Below, piece by piece: positions 1-9,639 of a DNA stretch of 10,250 bases. Position numbers and translations under genes: made by a program. How positions within the stretch are numbered: position 1 is the stretch's first letter; the number at the start of each line of letters is the position of its first letter. The DNA comes from an uncultured bacterium (GTDB lineage Bacteria > Actinomycetota > UBA4738 > HRBIN12), in the NCBI GenBank assembly GCA_937881155.1, contig CALGFI010000171.1, forward strand, positions 1-10,250, written 5' to 3'. Under the pieces are notes generated by a model. That model was not told where the DNA came from and ran no database searches. It was given only the letters and a program-made list of their open reading frames with translations.

Positions 1-7
1 GACCGCG

Positions 8-1210
8 TTACCCGAGCGCGCGGCGGAGATCATCCGCGCGATCGGTCGACTCCCACGCGAACTCCTTCCGCCCGAAATGGCCGTACGCGGCGGTCTCGCG
101 ATAGATCGGTCGACGAAGATCGAGGTCGCGGATGATCGCCCCCGGCCGGAAGTCGAACGCCTCCCGAACGACGTCGACGATGCGAACGGGGTCGACCTGC
201 TCGGTCCCGAAGGTGTCGATCGCGAACGACACGGGATGTGCCGTTCCGATCGCGTACGCGACCTGGATCTGGAGACGGTCGGCGAGGCCCGCCGCGACGA
301 GGTTCTTGGCGACGAACCTCGCCATGTACGCCGCCGAGCGGTCGACCTTCGTCGGGTCCTTGCCCGAGAAGCAGCCGCCGCCGTGCGGCGCCATCCCTCC
401 GTAGCTGTCGACGATGATCTTCCGGCCGGTGAGACCGGTGTCGGCCTTGGGTCCGCCGATCTCGAACCGTCCGGTCGGGTTCACCAGGACGCGCACATCG
501 TCGGCGTCGATCTCGTGCTCGCGCAGGACCGGATCGATCACCTCAGCCTTCATGTCCGGCGCGAGGAGCGTCTCGACGTCCACCTCCTCGCGGTGCTGGG
601 CACTGAGGAGGACGGTGTCGACCCGTGTGGGCACGCCGCCCCGGTACTCGATCGAGACCTGACTCTTGCCGTCGGGCCGAAGGTACGGCACGACCCCCGC
701 CTTGCGGACGTCGGCGAGGCGCTTGGCCAGGCGATGCGCCAAGGCGATCGGCAACGGCATCAGCTCGTCGGTCTCGCGGCACGCGAATCCGAACATCATC
801 CCCTGGTCGCCGGCGCCGAGCGTGTCCAGCTCGTCGGCGGAGTGCCCCTCGCGATGCTCGAGCGCGTCGTCCACGCCGCGGGCGATGTCCGGCGACTGCT
901 CCTGGATCGACGTGACGACGCCGCACGTGTGCCCGTCGATGCCGAAGTTCGCGTCCGTGTACCCGATATCGGTGATCGTGTCGCGGACGACCTGCGGGAT
1001 GTCGACGTACTCGGACGTCGTGATCTCACCCGCGACCATGACGAGACCGGTCGTGACGAGCGTCTCGCAGGCGACGCGGCCGTCGGCATCCACCGACAGG
1101 ATGGCGTCGAGTACCGCGTCGGAGATCTGGTCGGCGAGCTTGTCGGGATGCCCCTCGGTCACGGACTCCGAGGAAAAGAGGTAGCGCCCGCCCATGACGC
1201 GGCGGAGCAT
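8..1210 (-). CDS. metK: S-adenosylmethionine synthetase (methionine adenosyltransferase)
   Basis: This cytosolic enzyme makes S-adenosylmethionine from ATP and methionine, releasing phosphate and pyrophosphate. The 400-residue product has the usual family length and all the signatures: GHPDK at residues 20-24, GAGDQGMMFGFA from 132 (ATP-binding) and GGGCFSGKDPTKVD at 277-290 (P-loop-like; Cys where Ala is usual). The stop is TAA at 10-8. I chose the ATG at 1210 because GAGGTG lies 6 nt upstream (1222-1217). A GTG at 1219 would overlap that ribosome binding site, and a later ATG at 1195 gives the shorter start MGGRYLFSSES. It is the last gene visible in the mihF-gmk-rpoZ-coaBC-metK block, 66 nt after coaBC, and is probably co-transcribed. 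The identification is essentially certain; only the start could differ by a few codons. Confidence 0.98.
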   Translation of the reverse strand: MLRRVMGGRYLFSSESVTEGHPDKLADQISDAVLDAILSVDADGRVACETLVTTGLVMVAGEITTSEYVDIPQVVRDTITDIGYTDANFGIDGHTCGVVTSIQEQSPDIARGVDDALEHREGHSADELDTLGAGDQGMMFGFACRETDELMPLPIALAHRLAKRLADVRKAGVVPYLRPDGKSQVSIEYRGGVPTRVDTVLLSAQHREEVDVETLLAPDMKAEVIDPVLREHEIDADDVRVLVNPTGRFEIGGPKADTGLTGRKIIVDSYGGMAPHGGGCFSGKDPTKVDRSAAYMARFVAKNLVAAGLADRLQIQVAYAIGTAHPVSFAIDTFGTEQVDPVRIVDVVREAFDFRPGAIIRDLDLRRPIYRETAAYGHFGRKEFAWESTDRADDLRRALG

Positions 1211-1216
1211 AGCAGC

Positions 1217-1222
1217 CACCTC
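1217..1222 (-). promoter_or_regulatory. metK ribosome binding site
   Basis: GAGGTG on the minus strand matches the anti-Shine-Dalgarno end of 16S rRNA and ends 6 nt before the ATG at 1210. It favours that codon over the GTG at 1219, which lies inside the site. Confidence 0.75.
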
Positions 1223-1276
1223 AGACGCGCCCGGCGCTCCAACGAACGTTGTGCTGTCGGTCGGATGGATCTCCCG

Positions 1277-2500
1277 TCATCGCGTGAGGAGCTTCACGAG
1301 CCGGTCGCAGATCGCGGCGGCGAGCTCGCGCTTGGACCACTCCCGGAGCGGTTCGCCCTCGCCGGTACGCGAGAAGATCGCGGCGCGGTTCGTCTCGGAG
1401 CCGAACCCCATTCCCTCCCGACCGACCTGGTTCGCGACGAGCAGGTCGACACCCTTGCGTGCGAGCTTGTCCCTGCCGCCCGCTTCGACGTCATCCGTCT
1501 CGGCGGCGAATCCGACCAGGACGCGTTCGCCGGCCTCTCGCGACAGCTCGCCGAGGATGTCGGGTGTCGGGACCAGCCGAAGATCCGGCGTCCCGTCCTC
1601 TTTCTTGATCTTGGATCCCGCGGTCCGCTCGGGACGGAAGTCGGCGACGGCGGCAGCCATGACGACCGCGTCGGCTCCCTCGGCGGCGTCGAACACGGCG
1701 TGACGCATCTCGTCGGCGGTCGTGACCCGAACGACGCGCGGTCCCTCGGGCGGCTCGATCGTTCCGGGGCCGACGACGAGCGTGACGTCGGCGCCCCGTC
1801 CGTATGCCTCCGCGGCCACGGCGAACCCCATGCGTCCCGTCGAACGGTTCCCCACGAACCGAACGGGATCGATCGGCTCCCACGTCGGACCGGCCGTAAC
1901 CACGACGCGACGACCGGCGAGGTCCTTGCCGCGCGAGAGCACGTCCTCGATGACCGCGAGGATCTCGTCCGGTTCGCTCATCCGTCCGACACCCTCGTCG
2001 CCCGCCGCGAGCGAGCCGCGTGCCGGTCCGACCACCCTGACGCCGCGTTCGGCGAGCGCCGCGATGTTGGCCTGCGTCGCCTCGTGCTCCCACATCCCCG
2101 TGTGCATCGCCGGGGCGATGACGAACGGGCATCGCGCCTCGAGCAACGTCGACGTGAGCAGGTCGTCGGCGATCCCGAACGCGAGCTTGGCGATCACGTT
2201 CGCCGTGGCCGGCGCGACGACGACGATGTCTGCCTCATGCGCCAGTCGAACGTGCAAGACGTGGCCGGGATCGTCGTCGAACAGATCGGTGTAGACGCGG
2301 TGATCGGTGAGCGCCGCGAACGTCGCCGGACCGACGAACCGTTCCGCGGTGCGCGTCATCACGACCCGCACCGATGCGCCGCGCAGCCGGAGCAGCCGGG
2401 TGAGGACGCATGCCTTGTACGCGGCGATGCCGCCCGTGACGCCGAGCAGGAGCCGCCGACCCTTCAGGACAGAACGGCCGCTCGGTTCCACGGTATCCAT
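1277..2500 (-). CDS. coaBC: Bifunctional phosphopantothenoylcysteine decarboxylase / phosphopantothenate-cysteine ligase
   Basis: CoaBC carries out two consecutive steps of coenzyme A synthesis: CTP-dependent joining of cysteine to 4'-phosphopantothenate (CoaB, C-terminal half) and FMN-dependent decarboxylation to 4'-phosphopantetheine (CoaC, N-terminal half). The product is 407 residues, the normal fused length. The CoaC half (about 12-190) has GGIAAYK at 23-29, the catalytic His at H83 (HVRL) and PAMHTGMW at 130-137. The CoaB half starts near 195, with VTAGPTWEPIDPVRF, N218 in GNRSTGRMG and KIKK at 297-300. The proteobacterial Asn of PxMNxxMW is His here, and the Cys of the ACGDxGxGRM segment is Ala (AAGDEGVGRM, 165-174). 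I recall the same pattern from actinobacterial CoaBC, so I do not read it as inactivation. The start is uncertain: ATG at 2500 has a weak ribosome site, while GTG at 2560 directly abuts a GGAGG with no spacing. Omega precedes it and metK follows. Confidence 0.96.
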   Translation of the reverse strand: MDTVEPSGRSVLKGRRLLLGVTGGIAAYKACVLTRLLRLRGASVRVVMTRTAERFVGPATFAALTDHRVYTDLFDDDPGHVLHVRLAHEADIVVVAPATANVIAKLAFGIADDLLTSTLLEARCPFVIAPAMHTGMWEHEATQANIAALAERGVRVVGPARGSLAAGDEGVGRMSEPDEILAVIEDVLSRGKDLAGRRVVVTAGPTWEPIDPVRFVGNRSTGRMGFAVAAEAYGRGADVTLVVGPGTIEPPEGPRVVRVTTADEMRHAVFDAAEGADAVVMAAAVADFRPERTAGSKIKKEDGTPDLRLVPTPDILGELSREAGERVLVGFAAETDDVEAGGRDKLARKGVDLLVANQVGREGMGFGSETNRAAIFSRTGEGEPLREWSKRELAAAICDRLVKLLTR

Positions 2501-2560
2501 CTTCTCGCGAGGGGTTCGAACAACGATCGCTCCGCTCGACTGTGCTACCCCCGCACCCAC

Positions 2561-2574
2561 CCTCCTCGGGGAGG
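2561..2574 (-). other. Small GC hairpin after rpoZ
   Basis: The transcript would read CCTCC-CCGA-GGAGG just after the rpoZ stop, a perfect 5-bp stem with a 4-nt loop. There is no run of T after it, so it is not a convincing intrinsic terminator. The GGAGG arm looks like a ribosome binding site, but it abuts the possible GTG start of coaBC at 2560 without spacing and could be masked by the stem. Whether it does anything is unknown. Confidence 0.3.
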
Positions 2575-2578
2575 CGGC

Positions 2579-2824
2579 CTACTTGACGATGGATTCCTCC
2601 GGGCGCTCCGCGGAGATGTCGCCCTCGGCGATCTCCTCGAGCGCGATCGAGAGCGGCTTGTTCTTCAGCCCGGTCTCGACGAGCGGCGGGATGAACTCCG
2701 CGCGGCCCTCGCCGAGCTGGTTGTAGTACGAATTGATCTCTCGCGCGCGCTTGGCGGCGAGGATGACCAGCGTGTACTTGGAGTCGACCTGTGCGAGCAG
2801 GTCGTCGATCTTGGGATCGATCAC
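2579..2824 (-). CDS. rpoZ: DNA-directed RNA polymerase omega subunit
   Basis: Omega is the smallest subunit of core RNA polymerase; it helps fold and hold the beta' subunit and is linked to the stringent response in some bacteria. The 81-residue product carries the family core SKYTLVILAAKRAREIN at 15-31, followed by the usual acidic tail. The reading frame is open far upstream (to 3199), but that part is antifolded coding of gmk in another frame and has no omega homology. The GTG at 2824 is the start because GGAGG lies 4 nt before it, it overlaps the gmk stop as GTGA, and it gives the family N-terminus (VIDPKIDDLL). The stop is TAG. Translational coupling to gmk is likely. The gmk-rpoZ pairing is common in many bacterial phyla and supports both calls. 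Confidence 0.96.
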   Translation of the reverse strand: MIDPKIDDLLAQVDSKYTLVILAAKRAREINSYYNQLGEGRAEFIPPLVETGLKNKPLSIALEEIAEGDISAERPEESIVK

Positions 2825-3420
2825 GGATCCTCCAGCGATGAGTTGTCTCGTGGTGTCCGGGACGCCTCGATGATAGCAGCGACCCGCTTCGCCGCTCGTT
2901 CGACGTCGTCGTTCACGACGACGTGGTCGAACCAATCCCGTTGCTCGAGCTCTGAGCTCGCCTTCTGGAGTCGACGGGCGAGACGGGCGTCGTCTTCGGT
3001 GCCCCGCGAGCGGAGTCTGCGTTCGAGCTCCTCGAGGGACGGCGGCTCGAGGAACACGAGGACGGCGTTCGGCATGGCGTCTCTGATCTGGCGCGCGCCC
3101 TGCACGTCGATCTCGAGGAGAGCATCCCCGCCGAGCTCCAGGATCTCCCTGATCGGCGCGGCCGGCGTCCCGTACCGGGAGCCGAAAACGTCCGCCCATT
3201 CGAGCAGCTCGCCCCCGGTGATCATCCGGTCGAACTCCGCCGCGTCGACGAAGTAGTAGTGCACGCCGTCCCGCTCCCCCAGCGACTCGCGTGGCGCTCG
3301 CGTCGTGACGGAGATCGACACCGTCAGATCCGGAACGAGCTCGCGCACCCGCCGAACGACGGTGCCCTTGCCGACCCCAGAGGGCCCGGCGATGACGTAG
3401 AGGATGCCGCGACGTTCGAT
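2821..3420 (-). CDS. gmk: Guanylate kinase with an apparent ATC start
   Basis: Gmk phosphorylates GMP to GDP with ATP, an essential step in guanine nucleotide supply. Read from the ATC at 3420 the product is 199 residues, the usual length. It shows the P-loop GPSGVGKGT at 12-20 (K18), the GMP-binding segment SVTTRAPR at 37-44, YGT at 83-85, LEIDVQGA at 102-109 and the RRL lid-region arginines near 149-151. The anomaly is the start. From the upstream in-frame stop at 3582-3580 down to the GTG at 3348, no codon is ATG, GTG, TTG or CTG, and the GTG at 3348 lies after the P-loop and would delete it. The ATC at 3420 begins IERRGILYVIAGPSG, which lines up almost end to end with E. coli Gmk (MAQGTLYIVSAPSG), and lies 7 nt after the mihF stop. 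ATC at 3405 or ATT at 3459 are poorer options; a base error or a +1 frameshift from mihF are alternatives. The stop overlaps rpoZ. Function is near certain, the start is not. Confidence 0.93.
   Translation of the reverse strand: MERRGILYVIAGPSGVGKGTVVRRVRELVPDLTVSISVTTRAPRESLGERDGVHYYFVDAAEFDRMITGGELLEWADVFGSRYGTPAAPIREILELGGDALLEIDVQGARQIRDAMPNAVLVFLEPPSLEELERRLRSRGTEDDARLARRLQKASSELEQRDWFDHVVVNDDVERAAKRVAAIIEASRTPRDNSSLEDP
2829..2833 (-). promoter_or_regulatory. rpoZ ribosome binding site inside the gmk 3' end
   Basis: GGAGG, 4 nt before the GTG at 2824, lies within the last codons of gmk. It decides the omega start against the much longer open frame upstream. Confidence 0.75.
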
Positions 3421-3427
3421 CGCGGCG

Positions 3428-3742
3428 CTACTTCTTGGCGAACTCGCCGAGGAGTGAATCGCGCTGCTTCGCGCCGAGTCCGCGAACGCGACGACTCGCG
3501 GATATGTCGAGGCGCTCCATGATCTTCCGCGCCCGGACCTTCCCCACGCCCGGGAGCGACTCCAGAACCGTGGACACCTTCATCTTGCCGACGGTGTCGT
3601 CGCCCTCGCGGGACAGCACGTCGGTGAGCGTGAGCTTCCCCGACTTGAGCTGGCCCTTGAGCTCTGCCCGCTTCCTTCGCGCCTCGGCGGCCTTCTCGAG
3701 AGCCTGCTTGCGCTGTTCCTCCGTCAGGACGGGAAGCGGCAT
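3428..3742 (-). CDS. mihF: Actinobacterial integration host factor (MihF), nucleoid-associated protein
   Basis: MihF is a small DNA-binding protein of Actinomycetota, unrelated in fold to E. coli IHF, that binds duplex DNA with little sequence specificity, shapes the nucleoid and supports L5 phage integration in mycobacteria. The 104-residue product starts MPLPVLTEEQRKQALEKAAE, a long basic N-terminal helix like that of Mycobacterium (MALPQLTDEQ...), followed by GKMKVSTVLESLPGVGKVRA (52-71), which includes the helix-two-turn-helix loop, and RRVRGLGAKQR at 84-94, the basic DNA-contacting part. The ATG at 3742 has AGGAG 5 nt upstream and matches the family start; the open frame continues to 3838 but without homology. 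It heads the second transcription unit, with a candidate promoter at 3799-3828, and gmk follows 7 nt after its TAG stop. This gene is the best phylum marker in the window. Confidence 0.97.
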   Translation of the reverse strand: MPLPVLTEEQRKQALEKAAEARRKRAELKGQLKSGKLTLTDVLSREGDDTVGKMKVSTVLESLPGVGKVRARKIMERLDISASRRVRGLGAKQRDSLLGEFAKK

Positions 3743-3747
3743 ACGCA

Positions 3748-3752
3748 CTCCT
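3748..3752 (-). promoter_or_regulatory. mihF ribosome binding site
   Basis: AGGAG within AAAAGGAG, 5 nt before the ATG at 3742. It is the clearest ribosome binding site in the window and excludes the upstream in-frame start at 3838. Confidence 0.8.
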
Positions 3753-3798
3753 TTTCTCGGATCTTGGCGGTCTTGGCATCGGGGCCGGAAACCCGGCG

Positions 3799-3828
3799 AG
3801 TATAGACACGGCCGTTCGGGGCCAGCAA
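3799..3828 (-). promoter_or_regulatory. Candidate housekeeping promoter for the mihF-gmk-rpoZ-coaBC-metK unit
   Basis: On the minus strand a -35-like TTGCTG (3828-3823) and a good -10 hexamer TATACT (3804-3799) are separated by 18 nt. This predicts transcription starting near 3792 and a leader of about 50 nt before the mihF ATG. The spacer contains the inverted pair GGCC-N6-GGCC, and just after the -10 there is a short hairpin GCCGG-GTTT-CCGGC (3797-3784). The rest of the 122-bp gap (3743-3864) shows no T-tailed hairpin that would terminate the pyr transcript. The call rests on motif matching only. Confidence 0.5.
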
Positions 3829-3864
3829 CGCGACGCATGCACGCTCACCTGCGGTTTTCGTTCG

Positions 3865-4548
3865 TCAGCGGATCGAGAGAAGGATGGCTCGCGCAGCGCC
3901 CGCCGGATCGCTCGACGACGTGATCGGTCGACCGACGACGATGTAGTCGGCTCCGGCTTCGATCGCTTCCTCCGGCGTCAGGATCCGAATCTGGTCGTGG
4001 CCGTTCGATCCCGCCGGCCGGATGCCCGGGACGACGAGACAGAATTCCTCGCCCGTCACCTCTCGGACGACGGAGACGTCCTCACCGGATACGACGACGC
4101 CGTCCGCGCCGGCTGCCTTGGCCTCGAACGCGAGCGATGCCGGCGACGCGAGCCCTTCCCCGGCGATACTCGAAAGGACCGTGATCGCCACGACGAGCGG
4201 CCGCTCGAAACCCGCGTCGCGCGCCCCGTCCGCCGACCCGCGCACGGCTGCGGCGACCATCGATTCACCGCCCAGCGCGTGCACCGTGAGCATCTCGACG
4301 CCCAGTCGACCCGCGTTGAACGCCGCGCGCTCAACGGTGTTCGGGATGTCGTGAAGCTTCAGATCGAGCAGGACCGGCCGGATGTCGCGGACCGCTGCGA
4401 CCGCGCCCGCGCCGCCCGAGGTGAACAGCTCGAGCCCCACCTTCAGCAGCGCGACATCCGACCCGAGGCGCCGCGCCAGTGCCTCGGCCCCCGCGACGTC
4501 CGACGTGTCGAGCGCCACGACGAGCGGATTGGCCGGTCGCGGGATCAC
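3865..4548 (-). CDS. pyrF: Orotidine 5'-phosphate decarboxylase, short class I type
   Basis: PyrF decarboxylates OMP to UMP, the last step of de novo UMP synthesis, without any cofactor. The 227-residue product is a TIM barrel of the class I type (E. coli, Bacillus). It has VALDTSD with D14, K36 in LLKVGLELF, the catalytic LDLKLHDIPNT at 61-71 (D62, K64, D67, I68), TVHALGG at 88-94, PGIRP at 174-178 and the phosphate-binding VVGRPIT at 204-210. Mycobacterium and Streptomyces use a longer class II form with a DAKRGD motif, so the type is informative about lineage. I start it at GTG 4548, which overlaps the pyrD stop as GTGA; the reading frame is open to 4953, but that stretch lies over pyrD and has no PyrF similarity. 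The ribosome site is weak, so coupling to pyrD is likely. It ends the pyr run, 122 bp before mihF. Confidence 0.97.
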   Translation of the reverse strand: MIPRPANPLVVALDTSDVAGAEALARRLGSDVALLKVGLELFTSGGAGAVAAVRDIRPVLLDLKLHDIPNTVERAAFNAGRLGVEMLTVHALGGESMVAAAVRGSADGARDAGFERPLVVAITVLSSIAGEGLASPASLAFEAKAAGADGVVVSGEDVSVVREVTGEEFCLVVPGIRPAGSNGHDQIRILTPEEAIEAGADYIVVGRPITSSSDPAGAARAILLSIR

Positions 4549-5507
4549 GAGGCTGCGTCCCCGGCCGGTTCGCCTCGTACCCGGAGCCTGCCCCTGAGAT
4601 CCGCCGGCGAGGAGATCCCCTTCTCCTTGAGGTAGGACGCGATGCCCTGTGCGATCTCGACCGGGGCAGATGGGTTCACGAGCATCGCGGTCCCCACCTG
4701 AACGGCCCACGCGCCGGCGAGCAGGAACTCGACGGCGTCGGCCGCCGTCGACACGCCGCCCACACCCATGATCGGGACACGCGGCATCACGTGGGCAACT
4801 TGATACACGGCCGCGAGCGCGATCGGCTTGATGGCCGGTCCGGACAATCCTCCGATCGGCGCGGCGAGCCTGGATTGGAGCCGATCGGCATCGACGGCGA
4901 GCCCGGGAACGGCGTCGATCAGCGTGAGCCCAGAGGCCCCAGCGCGAATGCACACGCGGGCCGTCTCCACGAGCTCCGGAAGCATGGGCGGAAGCTTCAC
5001 GAACACCGGCAGTCGCGACATCCGCGCGACGGCGCCGACGATCTCGTTCAGCCGCTCAGGGCTCGCGTGGAACGGTTCGCCGGCGAACTCCTCGTCCGAT
5101 GTCGACACGTACACCTCGAGCGCGACGATGCCCGGGCGGCGATCGAGCGCGGTGGTGAGGCGCACGTACTCGTCGAGTCGCGTTCCCGCGATCGAGGCGA
5201 TCACCGGCACCTTTGCACGGACCAGTCGTGGGAGGTCCTTGGCCAGGAACTCGTCCACGCCGGGGTTCTGCAGTCCGACGTGCGAGAGCAATCCCGACGC
5301 CGTCTCGGCCGCACGAGGCACCACCGAACCTCTCGACGGTGCGACCGTGATGCTCCTCGTCACGACCCCGGCGAGGCGATGCACGTCGACCACGCTGGGA
5401 ACGTCGCGACCCGTCGACAAGCAACCGGAGGCCGCCAGGACGGGATGCGAGAAGACCAGGCCGTTCAGGTCGACGGCGATCGTCTGTCCAAGCGCGCTCG
5501 TCGTCAT
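4545..5507 (-). CDS. pyrD: Dihydroorotate dehydrogenase family protein (PyrD class 1 scaffold) with a remodelled active site
   Basis: By position and fold this is the operon's PyrD, the FMN barrel that oxidises dihydroorotate to orotate. The 320-residue product keeps SHPVLAASG at 20-28, AETASGLLSHVGLQNPGVD (67-85), K171 in FVKLPP, GGLSGPAIKP and the FMN-phosphate region GVGGVSTAADAVEFLLAG (248-265) with VGTAML. However, aligned by eye to Lactococcus PyrDA and Bacillus PyrD, the residues that act on the substrate differ: Lys43 is R51, Asn67 is S75, Asn127 is Y133, the catalytic-base Cys130 is T136, Asn132 is D138 and Asn193 is D198. The ELNxSCPN motif reads LEVYVSTSD. It may be a divergent dihydroorotate dehydrogenase using Thr as base, or a relative with another substrate. 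The start is ATG 5507, overlapping the pyrK stop as ATGA; GTG 5516 is an alternative. The partner gene pyrK lies immediately before it. Family membership is sure, activity is not. Confidence 0.88.
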   Translation of the reverse strand: MTTSALGQTIAVDLNGLVFSHPVLAASGCLSTGRDVPSVVDVHRLAGVVTRSITVAPSRGSVVPRAAETASGLLSHVGLQNPGVDEFLAKDLPRLVRAKVPVIASIAGTRLDEYVRLTTALDRRPGIVALEVYVSTSDEEFAGEPFHASPERLNEIVGAVARMSRLPVFVKLPPMLPELVETARVCIRAGASGLTLIDAVPGLAVDADRLQSRLAAPIGGLSGPAIKPIALAAVYQVAHVMPRVPIMGVGGVSTAADAVEFLLAGAWAVQVGTAMLVNPSAPVEIAQGIASYLKEKGISSPADLRGRLRVRGEPAGDAAS

Positions 5508-6372
5508 CCGGGCCACGTGCGGACTTTCGCGTATCCCTCGGGAGGAGTCGGCGCCGATCCCGGTGCGTCACCGATCCACCGGTCCCACAGGATGCGTGCC
5601 GGGTTGAACACCGGACCTTCCGCGCACGCGCGAAGGTTGTCGTATCCCCCGCCGTCCTTGCGGATCACCGGGATCGCGCACGTGTAGCAGAGGCCGGTGC
5701 CGCACGGCATCTCGTCTTCGATCGCGATCTGCGAAGGGATCTCGCGTTCGAGGCACATCTCGGCGATCGCCCGGAGCGTTGGTCGAGGCGCGGCGGCGTA
5801 CACCACCTCGGCTCCCGTGGTCTCGAGCATCCCGGGGAGCGCGTCGAGCACGGACCCGCGTTCGCCGAGGCTACCGTCGGCGGTAACGATCGAGAACGTC
5901 TGCGACAGCCGCTTGCCTTCGATCGGCTTGAAGACGTGCTCGTGCGTCTCGGCGCCCACGATCATGTCGACGCGTTTGCCGCGCGCGCGGAGCTCCTGTG
6001 CGAGGAAGTACATCGGCGCCGACGCGTGACCCTCGGACACGAGGAGGCACGCGTTCAGCTTCGCCGGATAGGCAAACGCGGTGCCGAGCGGGCCGATCAC
6101 GTCGAGGAACTCATGTACCCGCACGCCTGCCAGCCAGCTCGTTCCCGGACCGTGGCGGTCGAAGACGAACTCGAGCGTGCCGGCCCAGCCGCCGCGACGC
6201 GACGCCTCGTGGATGGAGAACTGTCGCCGAAAGATGAACGAACGCCCCTGTGGCATCCCGATCGAGACGAACTGGCCGGGCCGGGCACGCTGCGCCACCT
6301 CCGGCGCCACCACGGTGATCGAGTGATACACGCCGAACCGCCGCGCGTTCAGGACCTCGGCGCGGGCGCGCT

Positions 6373-6376
<4 letters not shown>
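5504..6376 (-). CDS. pyrK: PyrK-like electron-transfer subunit (FAD/[2Fe-2S]) with an altered NAD loop
   Basis: PyrK is the iron-sulfur flavoprotein that takes electrons from class 1B PyrD and passes them to NAD. This 290-residue product has the ferredoxin-reductase layout: an FAD barrel (about 1-100) with the RRQFSI motif at 50-55, a nucleotide domain (about 107-215), and a C-terminal [2Fe-2S] site with C225, C230, C233 and C251 in the pattern CX4CX2CX17C, followed by EGPVF. The NAD-binding loop that reads GGGIGVPP in Bacillus is SEGHASAP here (114-121), and the later CGP is AAP (195-197), so NAD use is doubtful. The product is rather long for the family because of a proline-rich tail after 268. 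The start is GTG 6376, overlapping the carB stop as GTGA with GAGGT 6 nt upstream; the frame is open to 7294, but only as a shadow of carB. It overlaps pyrD by 4 nt, which suggests a coupled heteromeric enzyme. Confidence 0.9.

Positions 6377-9631
<3,255 letters not shown>

Positions 9632-9639
<8 letters not shown>

Noticed and set aside
1211..1276. SAM riboswitch or other leader before metK
   Set aside because: Only 66 nt separate coaBC and metK. Apart from the ribosome site and a 4-bp hairpin (CAAC-GTTC-GTTG) there is no structure resembling a SAM riboswitch.
2561..2574. Intrinsic terminator between rpoZ and coaBC
   Set aside because: The stem is only 5 bp and is followed by G-rich sequence rather than a T run; kept only as a small hairpin.
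2825..3199. An N-terminal extension of omega over gmk
   Set aside because: It has no omega similarity; the GTG at 2824 has a good ribosome binding site and gives an 81-residue protein typical of the family.
77..3256. A 1059-codon open frame on the plus strand, antisense to metK, coaBC, rpoZ and gmk
   Set aside because: It is the mirror of well-identified minus-strand genes in GC-rich DNA, is very rich in Arg, Asp and Gly, has no recognisable domain, and crosses intergenic gaps. It is a codon-bias shadow.
3743..3838. A longer MihF starting at 3838
   Set aside because: The extra 32 residues would span the predicted promoter and leader, and the ATG at 3742 has the best ribosome site in the window and matches the family start.
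4549..4953. An N-terminal extension of PyrF over pyrD
   Set aside because: It is a shadow of pyrD; PyrF homology begins directly after the GTG at 4548.
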